Assembly: GCA_963763325.1 (NCBI GenBank)
Contig: CAVXOL010000018.1
Span: forward strand, 248,001 to 312,000
From: JBBECJ01 sp963763325
Lineage (GTDB): Bacteria; Chloroflexota; Chloroflexia; Thermomicrobiales; CFX8
Reading direction: 5' to 3'
Length of the DNA: 64,000 bases
Positions 34,107 through 44,078 of the stretch are shown one piece after another (positions within the stretch are counted from its first letter, which is position 1; every line of letters begins with the position of its first letter). The position numbers and the translations under genes are program-made. The notes under the pieces were generated by a model. The model was given only the letters and a program-made list of their open reading frames with translations, was not told the origin of the DNA and searched no databases.

Positions 34107-35937
34107 ATGCGCCGCATACTCATGACACGCCGTCGTTTCGTCGCCGCCCTCGCCGCGGTCAGCGCGACCATCGTCGCCGCCTGTAGCGGCCCCGACGATC
34201 AGCGCCCCGAGAGCCGGTTCGACGACAGTCCGCCAACCGGGGAGTCCAACACCGCCCGCGCCAGCTTCCCGACACCGACCGGCACCGTCGGCTCCGCATC
34301 AGAGGAGGTGGCCGGCCAGCAGCCCACCCCTATCGGAACGTCGGAAACGGCAGTCGCGTCACCGCCCGCCAGCCCGACCATACCCGCCGACGACCGCAAC
34401 CCCCGTGCGACAGCAACGCCGCGTGCTGTACTGAAGATCACGATCGATTCCAGCGTCCCTGACTATCTCCAGCCGGCCGCCGCCAAGTTGTACGACACGC
34501 TCACGACCGCCCCGGGCCTGACTGCAGCCGGCGAGCTCGTCATCAGCGCGACCAATGCCCCGGCAGACGACGCCGTCGCGCTGCCCGTCGACTTCGTCCC
34601 GGTCGTCTCCCGCCGCCTGCTCGTCCGCGAAGTGACCATGACCCAGCTCCAGCAGCTCTGGAACGGCGAGATCACCGACTGGTCAGCCCTCGGCTCGCCC
34701 GTCCCGCATGGCGTCGTCCGCGTCACCTTAGCGGGTGCAGCAGGCGCCTTCGACAAGTCCAAAGCCGCCGGTGACTTCCCAACCGCCGATGAGATGGCAG
34801 AATACTTCCGCACCGAGCGCGGCGCCCTCTCCCTGATACCGTTCGACCAGCTCGACTACCGCTTCCGCGCCCTCAACATCGACGACATCAACGTCATGCG
34901 CCCCGGCGACACGACCTGGCCACTCCGCGCCTGGCTCAAGGTCACGCCCAAGCGAACGCTCGACACCGCCACCAACGACGCCCTCAAGACCGCCGTCACG
35001 CCAACCCTGCCCGCCCCGGTCTCAATGACCTGGGCCGGCGACATCATCATCGCCCGTCAGGTCCAGCGCCGCATCAACGAGACCGGCGACTGGGCCGCGC
35101 CATTCCGCGACATCCACCCCAGCCTCACCTGGGCCGACATCACGATCTCGCAACCTCGAGACGTCCCTCTCCGACAGCTTCGAGACGATCCTCGACCCGA
35201 CGACCTTCACCTTCAAGACCGACACGCCCGCCATCGAAGGACTCCAGCTGGCCGGGATCGACGTCCTCTCGCGCGCCAACAACCACTCGTTCAACTACGG
35301 CGACATCGGCATGAACGACACGACCGCCGTCCTCGACGCCGCCGGCATCAAGCACTTCGGGATGGGCAACAACCTCGGCGAAGCCCGCCGCGCCGTCGTC
35401 GTCGAGCAGGACGGCGTCACCTACGCCTTCCTCGGCTACAACGGCATCTCCGACGACTGGGACGCCGCTGGCCCCGAATACCCCGGCACCGCCCCGCTCG
35501 TCGACTGGATGGTCGTCGAGGACATCCAGCGCGAGGTCGCCGCCGGCCACATCGTCATCCCCTACTTCCACTGGGGCACCGAGTACACCTACGATCCGAC
35601 CGAGGAGCAACGCTACTTCGCCCAGATCGCGATCGACACCGGCGCCGCCGTCGTCATGGGCTCCCACCCGCACTGGGTCCAGGCCGTCGAGACCTACAAG
35701 GGCCGCCCGATCCTCTACTCGCTCGGCAACTTCGTCTTCGACCAGGAGTGGTCGCTCGAAACCAAGCAGGGCATGATCGCCCACCTCTGGATGCAGGGCG
35801 ACAAACCCCTCAAGATCGACATCGTCCCCGTCATGATCGAGGACTACCACCGCCCCCGCGTCATGAACCTCGACGAACAATTCCAGGTCCTCGAACACGT
35901 CTGGGCCGCCAGCGACTGGCTCATCGACAACGGCTGA
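34107..35937 (+). CDS. PstS-like/CapA fusion lipoprotein (one frameshift)
   Basis: 609 residues after correcting a net +1 shift near 35148. Tat-like signal MTRRRFVAALAAVSATIVAAC with lipobox, low-complexity linker to about 105, then a phosphate-binding-protein-like domain (about 110-290) with TMTQLQQLWNGEITDWSALG and LSLIPFDQLDYRFRALNID. From about 305 a CapA/PGA-cap metallophosphatase-like domain begins at SMTWAGDIIIARQVQRR and continues with NLETSLSDSFE, LSRANNHSFNYGDIGMND, IPYFHWGTEY, VMGSHPHWVQAVE and YSLGNFVFDQEWS. CapA domains take part in polyglutamate capsule export or cell-envelope chemistry. The fusion order is unusual. Confidence 0.82.
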
Positions 35938-36067
35938 ACCGACGTGACCACTTCCCGGTAGGCGCGCCGACCTCACTCGCGACCTCTACACGTCAACACG
36001 ATAGAATCGCTCCCACACCACCATGCGACGGACCATCCATTCGCGCTCTCGTTCGAGGAGGCTCTCC

Positions 36068-37268
36068 ATGCAAGTCACCTACGACATCTTCGGCGACCTC
36101 ACCCGCGAAGACCCGTACCCGCTCTACCGCCAGATGCGCGACGAGGCCCCCGTCCACTACGACGGCTGGGCGTTCAACCTCACCCGCCACGCCGACGTCC
36201 TGTTCGGCGTTCAGCGACCCGCGCTTCTCCTCCGACCGCTTCGGCACGCCCGACTGGCTCGAACCCGACGATGCCCGCAGGCTCAAGCCGCTCTACGACG
36301 TCACCAACCTCTTCATCCTCTTCATGGACCCGCCCGACCACACCCGCCTGCGCGGCCTCGTCGCCCAGGCGTTCTCGGCGAGGATGGTCGAGTCCGTCCG
36401 CCCGAAGATCCAGACCGCCGTCGACGAGCTGCTCGACAAGGTCGCGCCAACCGGCCAGATGGACGTCATCGCCGACCTCGCCAACCCGCTCCCCGGCATC
36501 GTCATCGCCGAAATGCTCGGCGTCCCAAAAGAGGACCAGCCGCGCTTCAAGCAGTGGGCCAACGACTACGCCCGCTTCCTCGGCACCCTCGGCGACAACC
36601 CCGACCTGCGCGAGGCCGCCAACCGCGCCGTCATCGAGCTCAGCGACTACATCCGGGAGGTCGCTGCCCAGCGCCGCGTCGAACCCCGCGACGACCTCAT
36701 CACCGCCCTCGTCCAGGCCGAGGACGAGGGAGAACGCCTCACCCACGATGAGCTCGTAGCGACCTGCTTCCTGCTCCTCTTCGCCGGCAACGAAACCACC
36801 ACCAACCTGATCGGCAATGGAACACTGACCCTGCTACGCCATCCCGAAGCCCACTCCATGCTCCGCGACAACCCGGCACTCATCCGCACCGCAATCGAAG
36901 AGTTCCTCCGCTGGGAATCACCTGTCCAGTTCACCGATCGCCTTGTCATCGAGGACATCGAGATCGGTGGCCAGCAGATCTACGCCGGCCAGGCCGTCCG
37001 CACGATACTCGGCGCCGCGAACCGCGACCCGGCACAATTCGACAACCCCGAAACGCTCGACATCACCCGCCGTCCCAACCGCCACATCGCCTTCGCCCAC
37101 GGCATCCACTTCTGCCTCGGCGCCCCACTCGCCCGCGCCGAAGGCCAGATCGCCATCAACACCCTCGTCCAGCGCTTCCCGGCCCTCGCCGCCACGACCG
37201 ACCAGGTCGAATGGCAACGCAACCACGTCTTTCGTGCCCTCAGTACCCTGCCGGTGACATTGGAGTGA
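36068..37268 (+). CDS. Cytochrome P450 (one frameshift)
   Basis: 399 residues after correcting a net +1 shift near 36205 (GGCGTTCAG; one T too many gives FGVSDPRFSSDRFG). P450 signatures: I-helix LLLFAGNETTTNLIG, K-helix EEFLRWESP (ExxR) and heme loop FAHGIHFCLGAPLAR with the Cys ligand. It resembles bacterial CYP107/CYP109-like soluble P450s. ATG 36068 follows CGAGGAGGCTCTCC. The ferredoxin 240 bp downstream is a plausible electron donor. Substrate unknown. Confidence 0.9.
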
Positions 37269-37271
37269 ACG

Positions 37272-37380
37272 GGTGGGAATCGCGAGTCGGAACTGGAAAT
37301 CGACGACGGAAATTGCCGAGTTAGAGCGGTCGACCGTGCGTTCCGACAACTCCGAATCCCGATTCCCGTTTCCCGACCGT
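37272..37380. repeat. Degenerate GGGAATC-type inverted repeat
   Basis: TGGGAATCGCGAGTCGGAAC near 37272 faces CCGAATCCCGATTCCCG and TTTCCCGAC near 37354-37380. The arms are imperfect. Same unit family as 25833-25948. Confidence 0.6.
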
Positions 37381-37504
37381 CCCACGTCTCCAGTGCTATA
37401 CTGCGGCTCGAAACCTTGAACGAGGCTCGCCCGGCGTCAGCCGCGCGACCGCGAACGATAGATCGAGTCACCAAGGACCAACCTCCGAGAAAGGCGCCCA
37501 CTGG

Positions 37505-37750
37505 ATGACGTATGTAATCAGCGAGCCATGCATCGGCGTCAAGGACGCCTCGTGCGTCGAGGTCTGCCCCGTCGACTGCATCCACTCCGACGATAGCTCC
37601 GAGCAGTACTTCATCGACCCCGACGAGTGCATCGACTGTGGCGTCTGTGCCGAGGTCTGCCCCGTCGAAGCCATCTTCTTTGAGGACGACCTCCCCGAAC
37701 AGTGGTCGAAGTTCCTCCTCAGCAATCGCCAGTACTTCGAAAACCGCTAA
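37505..37750 (+). CDS. fdxA: Bacterial ferredoxin, 7Fe-8S type
   Basis: 81 residues. Cluster ligands: CIGVKDASCVEVCPVDCIH (the first motif, spaced as for a [3Fe-4S]/[4Fe-4S] site) and ECIDCGVCAEVCPVEAIF (second, CxxCxxCxxxCP [4Fe-4S]). The pattern and acidic C-terminus match FdxA-type ferredoxins. Cytoplasmic electron carrier, possibly for the neighbouring P450. A strong hairpin follows. Confidence 0.93.
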   Translation: MTYVISEPCIGVKDASCVEVCPVDCIHSDDSSEQYFIDPDECIDCGVCAEVCPVEAIFFEDDLPEQWSKFLLSNRQYFENR

Positions 37751-37758
37751 CCCACCAC

Positions 37759-37800
37759 ACGACGACGCCCTCGACGACTTTCCGTCGAGGGCGTCGTCGT
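37759..37800. terminator. Bidirectional hairpin terminator
   Basis: Perfect 18-bp arms (37759-37776 and 37783-37800) with a 6-nt loop ACTTTC, between the convergent ferredoxin and propeller-protein genes. There is no long T run on either side, but the stem is very stable. Confidence 0.75.
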
Positions 37801-37848
37801 TCCTGCATTCGCGTGATCAGAACCGCGTCCCACTAACCGCGTTCCGAA

Positions 37849-39238
37849 CTATTCCGGCTCCGGCGTCGCCTCCCCGCCAACAACCACCGGAGCAGCCGGG
37901 ATCCGCAGCGTGAACATCGTCTCGTTGGCCAGCACGTAGGCGATTCCGCTCTTCTCGTCGATCACCAGATCGTCGGCGCCCACAATCGGCGACTCGGCGT
38001 CTCCGGTCGTCAGTTGCTGCACGAGCTGACCTTCGCGCGTTAGCCGCAAGATCCGTCCATCCGTCTCGCTCATCACGTACAGGAAGTCGCTCTCAGCCGT
38101 CGTGAAGATTGCGCTCGTCCGCTCCAGCGGCGGCACAATCTCCGGCTCGATCGTCGCCTCCAGCCGCGAGCGGAAGAAGTTCAGGATCGAGCCATCCGGC
38201 ATCAGCACCCAGACATCGCCGTCCACCGTCATATCCGTCGCCCGCATCAGCTCTTCGCGCGCCACCCCGCCCGTCCAGTCCTCGGGGTTGTTCTCGTACA
38301 ACCCGGCCTGGAACTTCAGGATCTGGCCGCTTCCGCGCGCCAGCAGGTACAGATTGAAGTCGAACGTGTCACCCGCCGCGACATCCGTAAATCCTTCGAC
38401 GTCGAACGTGCCGAGCTTTTCGATGCTCCAGCCGCCGGTCGTTGGGTCGAAGATGTACGCCCGCTTCGCGTCGATCACCATCAACCGATTCTCGCGCCAT
38501 GCCGCCGCCCGCAGCGTCTCAACCGGCACGTTGTCAACCACATCCCCCGGCTGCAGCAGCAGCACCAGCGAAGAGCTGGCGACATCGACCTGATAGATCG
38601 CATCTGACAGCAGGTAGACGCGTCCGTCGCCGGAGACCAGCCGCGAAGTGACCCCGTCGAGCGCCTCCGGCACCGCTCCAACCGTCTGGACGTTCGCAAT
38701 CTGGCTCATCCCACTCAGCCGGATCATCTGATCGTCGATTGCCGTTCGCTCGAGCTGCCACCCGCGCCTCGTCGGCGGCACTCCCAGCCAGCGCGGCTAC
38801 CTGATCAAGCTCTTCGCGCGCGTCGACCAGGATCGCCCAGGCAGCTGCCAGATCGTCGGCAGAAAGTGCTTCGTTCCGCCGCTCAGTGACGTCAGCCAGC
38901 GCCGTCTGGAATGGCTGCTCATTCAGGTTTGTCTTCTCGGCTGAGCGCGAGTAGATGAACGTCGCGACTCCCGCAATCGCGAGGATCCCGCAAAACACGA
39001 TCACGAAGCGGCTGATCTGAACGCGCGGAAAACGGCTCCTAAGCCGTTGCATCCGCGGAGGCCGGTAACTCGTATCCCAGCGTTGGAGGCGTGGCAAGCC
39101 CAACATGCCGTCGTCAACCGGCCCATGCAAGGGTCGATCGCGCCTGGTCACTCCCCAGACACCAACGACTGCCGCGGTGAGGCTGAGGACGAGCCCCGCC
39201 AGCAGTTCGTACACGTCTATCCCTCTCAGCGCCCACAT
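37849..39238 (-). CDS. Membrane-anchored beta-propeller-like protein (one frameshift)
   Basis: 462 residues after correcting a net +1 shift near 38750. N-terminal membrane segment (about 9-28), a basic cytoplasmic-looking stretch, a second segment (VIVFCGILAIAGVATFIYS, about 78-96), then a short coiled-coil-like helix (NEALSADDLAAAWAILVDAREELDQVAALAG). The rest is a repeat-rich beta region with RVYLLSDAIYQVDVASSS, RLMVIDAKRAYIFDPTT, FNLYLLARGSGQILKF and GIAYVLANETMFTLRIP, like propeller blades. Function unknown. It lies downstream of the PP2C-like gene on the same strand, a pairing I associate with Chloroflexota genomes. Confidence 0.75.
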
Positions 39239-39744
39239 GCCGGCCTGGATTGGTCGTCGCGCGTTGTCGCGGCCGGACGGGCTGATCTGGTTGCTGTCAA
39301 TATTTCAATCGTGTCGGGTGAACATCGTTCCACCAGGCACGAGCACGCTCAACTGCCATCCCGGTCCTGTTACCGGGGGCAGCGGCTGATCACCCGTCGA
39401 GTGGCCCGCCGGTCAGCACCGACGGCGGTTTGGAATGCGATGTCACTGGGCCTGCCAGAACGGTTGTAACTTCCCCAGATTACTGCCTCGAGCGCATGGC
39501 GTGACCAGACCGAGGATATCCCGGCAATGGACCGAGCCAGTCAAACGAATTCTGTTGAACACACTCAGTCTGCACCTTCGGTGCAACGAGGTCAAGGGGA
39601 AAAGCACACCAATTTGAAGATTCGCCCGAAATCCAGTACCTCGCACCCTCGCCGTGTGCCAAATGGTCACACCGCGCTGCAAGTTCCAGAACACGCGTAC
39701 GAATGCGGATATTCTGTCAAGTTGCTCGTCGGGTGGCGCAACGC
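39239..39744. other. 506-bp gap, no gene recognised
   Basis: Both strands lack a convincing ORF. A short hairpin GCACCTTCGGTGC is near 39571. The base composition is less GC-biased than the flanks. No tRNA, tmRNA, RNase P or SRP core motif was found by eye. Confidence 0.5.
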
Positions 39745-40455
39745 TCAGACGTGGACGATCCCGGCCACTCCGCTCATCAGACCGTGCCGGTCGCACAGGT
39801 CGGAGAGTGTGTCGATCACGTCTTCAGCACCAGCCGCATCGCGGATCTCATCCTCCATCGGCTCCAATCGCGCCGCGAGCGACGACGAAATCACCGCCAG
39901 CAGGTCTCCCGGCACGACCCGGGAGTAGTAGACCTGCGGCTCGGTCACCTCGCGCAGCCCAAGCGGATTCGGCAGTTCATACGTCTGCGACGGCTGAAAG
40001 GTTGGCAGCCAGCTCCGCAATCGCGGGAATGCAAATAGCCGTCCATCCTGCCGGATCAACGCCTGTCCCGGCGGTACCTGGGCAATGAAGAGGTCGTCCC
40101 CACACCCAACGACACATGTCAGTCCCAGAAAGATCTTCCGACGGCCGCCATTCGCCCGATTCTGGCTGAGGAGCCAGCGGCTCAGACCCGCGAACGCGGT
40201 GTGCAGCGCCCCGATCACATCTTCCGGCTCACACCCGTCAATCTCTACGCACAGCCCTTCGATGATCTCCCGCGCCGCCGAAACATCACCTGGGGCGCGC
40301 TCAACCGGGTCCGCCAGCGCCAGCAGCACCCGCGCTCGCTCGCCACGACGGCATGTCTCGTTCTCGACATACAGAAACGGTGATTCCTCCCGCTCGTCGC
40401 CCCGGTCGAGACAAAACACCCCGCGTTCGCCGGCAACCGTCGCGATCCGCAACAT
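39745..40455 (-). CDS. PP2C-fold-like protein, probably not a phosphatase
   Basis: 236 residues from ATG 40455. The fold resembles PPM/PP2C: CLDRGDEREESPFLYVE, RVLLALADPVERAPGDVSAA, GLTCVVGCGDDLFIAQVPPG with QALIRQDGRL, VVPGDLLAVISSSLAARL and a final DRHGLMSGVAGIVHV. The metal-binding Asp residues (DG and SDG motifs) of active PP2C are absent: SDG is replaced by SSS. Likely a pseudophosphatase or regulatory module. It is followed on the same strand by the membrane propeller protein. A 29-bp palindrome lies about 80 bp upstream. Confidence 0.65.
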   Translation of the reverse strand: MLRIATVAGERGVFCLDRGDEREESPFLYVENETCRRGERARVLLALADPVERAPGDVSAAREIIEGLCVEIDGCEPEDVIGALHTAFAGLSRWLLSQNRANGGRRKIFLGLTCVVGCGDDLFIAQVPPGQALIRQDGRLFAFPRLRSWLPTFQPSQTYELPNPLGLREVTEPQVYYSRVVPGDLLAVISSSLAARLEPMEDEIRDAAGAEDVIDTLSDLCDRHGLMSGVAGIVHV

Positions 40456-40532
40456 GACACACCCCCGCAAGTGACGCATCCCGGCCAATCGGCCCACGAG
40501 TGTGGCTGCCGAGGCAACACACCAGGCACCAG

Positions 40533-40595
40533 TGCCAAGCCTAGCACCACAGTGTACGTACATCAAGTACGTACACTGTGGTGCTAGGCTTGGCA
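40533..40595. repeat. Perfect 29-bp inverted repeat
   Basis: Arms 40533-40561 and 40567-40595 are fully complementary with a 5-nt loop ATCAA. The inner part contains GTACGTAC, itself palindromic, on both sides of the loop. There is no T tract. It could extrude as a cruciform or form a very stable RNA hairpin. Confidence 0.95.
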
Positions 40596-40850
40596 GATGT
40601 TGAGGAAGTCGAATCGATGGCTCGATAACCCCTGCGTGGCAGCGAGCGGCAAGCCACGAAGTTCTTGCTGGAGCCACGCCTCCGTGCCGGTCCACGCCCG
40701 ACGGCGCCTGGCTGGAGACATGCCCGGTGCCTGCACGGGCGCAGATGTTGGCGAAAAACGGAGCTCAACGCGCCGTCGTCTCACCGGTCGCCGCACAGCG
40801 AAACTGATAGGGTATCTGGCACCCGCATGAACCCATCGTCGTCCCGCTCC

Positions 40851-40871
40851 GCGTCACGCGTCACGCGTCAC
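40851..40871. repeat. Heptamer tandem (GCGTCAC x3)
   Basis: Three perfect GCGTCAC units followed by GCATCGTGAC. Same unit as 23921-24029 but one-sided. It ends 10 bp before the TPR gene stop. Confidence 0.75.
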
Positions 40872-40880
40872 GCATCGTGA

Positions 40881-43004
40881 CTAATGCAGCGGGGGGTCCT
40901 GCCGTGGCCGGGAAGGTTCTTCGCTCAGTGGCAGGTCGGTCGATTGCTGTTCGAGACTGAAGTAGGCAGCCGATGGCGGTGCAAGAATCTCCAGCAACGT
41001 TCGCGCCCGCTCAACCAGCCCGTAGTCGTTCAGCGTCGCGGCAGCATCCCGCGCCCGCAGCAGATGCGTCCGCGCCTCATCGTCCCGCTCTTCATCGACC
41101 AGCAGCGCGCCGAGGTTGAAGTGCGTCGCCGCGATTGTCCGCGCATCGCCAGCTCGGTTGGCCGCGTCGAGCGCATCAAAATAGTGCTCGATCGCCAGAT
41201 CTAGCTGGCCGGTGGTGTCATAGATCGCCGCCAGCCCCTGAAAAGCGCGGCCAGTCAGCCGCGGGTCGCCCACACGCTGCCCCAGCGCCAACGCCTGGCG
41301 ATAACGCTCCTCGGCATCACGAATCCGCCCCGCTCCGCCGAGCAGCCGAGCCGCCTGTCCGTTGAACATGCACGCTCTGCCATCATCGCCAACTGCCTGT
41401 GCCTCGAGAATCGCCTCATCGAGGTAACGCAGCGCGCCATCGAGGTCGCCCATCTCGGCCGCAAGTCGCGACAGGAGCGGCAGATAACGCAGCGAATCTC
41501 CCGTCTTGCCGGCTGCTCGTGAGGCCGCTGTCGCCGACGCAAACGCGTCCTCTGCGTCCTGCAACCGCCGCTCGACCAACGCGACCTGACCGTTCAGGCT
41601 ATAGACCGCTGACCGCAACACGTTGTCCCGCGAGCCGCGCGCCAGTTGCTCGGCCCGTTGAGCCAGGTCGGCGGCGTTGTGCGTCTCACCCGTCCGCAGC
41701 ATGACCTCAGCGACCGTGATGATCCAGCGTGCCTCCTCAGTCGGGTCATCCAGCGCTCGGCTGCTTGCCAGCGCCGTCTGGAGCGCGTCCAGCGCCTCGC
41801 GTTCGCGTCCCTGGTCTGCCAGCGCCTTGCCCAGCAATCCGTGGACCTGCATCAGCAGCTCAGTGTCGTCCGAATAGAGCACCATGTCGCGCGCTTCCGT
41901 CAGAACGGTGATTGCCGCTGACGGCCGGTCCTGTGCCAGGTGGATCTCACCGATTGCCCACAGCGCCCGTGCCACCTCGCCCCGGTTGCCAAGCCCACGT
42001 TCGAGCGCAACCGCGTCCTCGTAATGCTGGAGCGCCTGTTCGTCCCGGCCAAGCCGCTGCTCCAGTTGCGCCAGCATCAAGAGGCTACGCGCTTCCATCG
42101 CCTTGTCGCCCAGCAACCGCGCCCGTTGCAGCGCGACCGTCAGCCGGTCCAGCGCCTCCTCCGGCATATTCAGCTCGCGCATCAGCGCGCCGGTTCGGAA
42201 CGCGATCTCTGCCTGCAACGCCGTGTCGACGGTCCGGTCTGCTGCTTCGCTCGCCTGCCGCAGCAGTTGCAGTGACGCGTGCAGGTCACCGCGCTCACGC
42301 AGGATGCCGACCTGCCGCAACAGCGCATCGACCGCTCCGGTGTAGAACCCGATCCGCCGCGCCGACTTGGCCGCCCGGTGATACAGGTCATGCGCCGTCG
42401 CGACGTCGCCGTCTGCAAGTGAGATGTCCGCCAGCAGGATCGCCGTTTCGATCTCGTCACCGGTGTCGCTCTCCTCGCGGCCGGCTTCGAGTTGTTGCAG
42501 CAACAGGTCGCGCGCATCTTCCGTGTCACCGCGCTCGAACGCCAGCCGCGCCAGTCGGTTCAGCGCCCGCCGCTGGCCGGAAACGTACGAGATCTTCTTC
42601 GCAACATGCAGTGCCTCGCGGAAGTTGTACTCGCGCTCAGCCTCTTCCCGCTCGTCTTCCAGCAATTCGGCAATCCGCAGGTAAAGGTCAACCAGCACCT
42701 TCTCGAACCCCTTGGCGCGTGCGGTCGCCGCATTGAGCCGCGCCAGGATCAGCGCGAAATGGAGGTTGCCGCGTGCTTCGCTCTCCACCTGTTGGTCGAG
42801 ATCGATCAGATCGCCGTCTGCGAGCCGCCCATTGACGCTGTGCGATTCCGCCGCGTCGAGGGCACGCTCGAACGATATCCGTCCGGTCGCGACATCGACC
42901 GCCAGACGATAGATCGGGTTGGCTTCGGTCCCCTGATAACGCCGAAGCCAGCGGCTGAACTGTTCCAGCATCCGCTGCGCGCCCCCCACCCCGGTCCCAG
43001 ACAT
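40881..43004 (-). CDS. Large TPR-repeat protein
   Basis: 707 residues, almost entirely helical TPR units from about 100 to 690. Typical repeat cores: LRQASEAADRTVDTALQAEI, AMEARSLLMLAQLEQRLGRD with EQALQHYEDAVALERGLG, EVARALWAIGEIHLAQDRPS, LTGRAFQGLAAIYDTTGQLD with LAIEHYFDALDAANRAGD. No DNA-binding or enzymatic domain is visible; the first 60 residues (FSRWLRRYQGTEANPIYRLA) are conserved-looking but unknown. Probably a scaffold for protein interaction. Lies 48 bp downstream of the threonine dehydratase gene, so likely co-transcribed. ATG 43004; ATG at residue 12 is an alternative. Confidence 0.85.
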   Translation of the reverse strand: MSGTGVGGAQRMLEQFSRWLRRYQGTEANPIYRLAVDVATGRISFERALDAAESHSVNGRLADGDLIDLDQQVESEARGNLHFALILARLNAATARAKGFEKVLVDLYLRIAELLEDEREEAEREYNFREALHVAKKISYVSGQRRALNRLARLAFERGDTEDARDLLLQQLEAGREESDTGDEIETAILLADISLADGDVATAHDLYHRAAKSARRIGFYTGAVDALLRQVGILRERGDLHASLQLLRQASEAADRTVDTALQAEIAFRTGALMRELNMPEEALDRLTVALQRARLLGDKAMEARSLLMLAQLEQRLGRDEQALQHYEDAVALERGLGNRGEVARALWAIGEIHLAQDRPSAAITVLTEARDMVLYSDDTELLMQVHGLLGKALADQGREREALDALQTALASSRALDDPTEEARWIITVAEVMLRTGETHNAADLAQRAEQLARGSRDNVLRSAVYSLNGQVALVERRLQDAEDAFASATAASRAAGKTGDSLRYLPLLSRLAAEMGDLDGALRYLDEAILEAQAVGDDGRACMFNGQAARLLGGAGRIRDAEERYRQALALGQRVGDPRLTGRAFQGLAAIYDTTGQLDLAIEHYFDALDAANRAGDARTIAATHFNLGALLVDEERDDEARTHLLRARDAAATLNDYGLVERARTLLEILAPPSAAYFSLEQQSTDLPLSEEPSRPRQDPPLH

Positions 43005-43052
43005 CAGCCACCCATCACCGAGGACGGTGTGGCCGACGGAGTATGCGTGTTC

Positions 43053-44078
43053 CTACCAGCTTGCGTCGTCGAGCATCGCCCGTTGCAATGTCTCGCGGGT
43101 CACATTTCCACCACTAACGATGAGACCAACGCGCTTCCCTCGCAACTCCGGGGCCAGCTTCATCGCCAACGCCAGCGACGCTGCGCCCGCCCCCTCGGCG
43201 ACGACATGTGCTTGCTCCAGCAGGATCAGCATCGCCTGGCGCATCTCCTCGTCGCTCACAGTCTGAACGTCGTCGACCAGTTCCTGCATCATCGCATACG
43301 GCAGCTCGAACGCGACCCGCGTCGCCAGGCCCTCTGCCCAGGTGCTGCCACCCTCCAGCGACAGCATCTGCTGCTCGTGGTACGAGCGGTAGACGACCGG
43401 CATCCCCTCGGACTGGACCGCGATCACCTTCGTCTCCGGCCGCATTGTCTTGAACACCAGCGCCGTCCCACAGACGCCCGACCCGCCACCAACCGGCACG
43501 ATCACAACATCCAGATCCGGCGCCGCCTCGATCAGCTCCAGCGCATACGTCCCGACACCGGCGATCAGATGCGGCTCGTTCGCCGAGTGAATGAAGCGCA
43601 TCCCGTTGCGCTCGGCGTAGTGTCCCGCTTCGATCCGGCAATCGTCAAAGTCATGCCCGAACTGGACGACCTCCGCGCCAAGCGCCTTCGTCGACGCCAG
43701 CTTGACCGGGTTCGGGTTCTCCGGCATGAAGATCACCGCTCGGACCCCGAACTCCCGCGCCGCATACGCGATCGACTGCGCGTGGTTCCCGGTCGAGGCC
43801 GTGACAACGCCCTGCGCCCGCTCTTCCGCACTGAGCTGGCTCATCAAGTAGATCCCGCCGCGCACCTTGAACGCGCCGATCGGCTGCAGGTTCTCGCACT
43901 TCAGAACGGCCTCAAAGCCCAACTCCCGCGCCAGTCCTGCCGGACGCAGCACCGGCGTCGGCGCCAGATAGCGGTTGATGACCCGCCTCGCCAGCAGCAC
44001 ATCAGCCATCGTCGGTGCGTCTGGGATCGCCTTTGGCATAGTGAATGTCGTTGGAGAATCCGTTGAAATCGTGCTCAC
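43053..44078 (-). CDS. Threonine/serine dehydratase (PLP fold II)
   Basis: 341 residues. PLP Lys is in LQPIGAFKVRGGIYLMSQL; TASTGNHAQSIAYAAREFG and VPVGGGSGVCGTALVFKTM bind the phosphate; EGAGAASLALAMKL and GLIVSGGNV close the fold. It lacks the C-terminal regulatory ACT domain of biosynthetic IlvA, so it is closer to catabolic TdcB or serine racemase-like enzymes. Either way it deaminates Thr/Ser to keto acids. GTG 44078 preceded by GGGGGTATCAC. First gene of an apparent two-gene operon with the TPR protein. Confidence 0.9.
   Translation of the reverse strand: MSTISTDSPTTFTMPKAIPDAPTMADVLLARRVINRYLAPTPVLRPAGLARELGFEAVLKCENLQPIGAFKVRGGIYLMSQLSAEERAQGVVTASTGNHAQSIAYAAREFGVRAVIFMPENPNPVKLASTKALGAEVVQFGHDFDDCRIEAGHYAERNGMRFIHSANEPHLIAGVGTYALELIEAAPDLDVVIVPVGGGSGVCGTALVFKTMRPETKVIAVQSEGMPVVYRSYHEQQMLSLEGGSTWAEGLATRVAFELPYAMMQELVDDVQTVSDEEMRQAMLILLEQAHVVAEGAGAASLALAMKLAPELRGKRVGLIVSGGNVTRETLQRAMLDDASW

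Larger units (their letters stand above)
40456..40880. other. Intergenic region with palindrome and heptamers
   Basis: 425 bp between the TPR gene and the PP2C-like gene (both minus strand). It contains the 29-bp palindrome and a GCGTCAC heptamer tract. Short ORFs on both strands look spurious. Promoter function for the PP2C-like gene is likely but no clear -10/-35 was identified. Confidence 0.5.

Noticed and set aside
34107..37268. A single 1053-codon open frame joining the CapA-like and P450 genes
   Set aside because: Between about 35150 and 36205 this frame is Arg/Pro-rich nonsense, while the true CapA tail and P450 start lie in other frames. Two separate genes with +1 shifts explain it.
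40533..40595. Ordinary intrinsic terminator
   Set aside because: No T run follows on either strand, and the stem is far longer than needed with only moderate GC.
40881..43004. Long open frames on the plus strand opposite the TPR gene
   Set aside because: They are Arg/Pro/Ala-rich antisense shadows typical of high-GC genes; the minus-strand frame shows regular TPR repeats.
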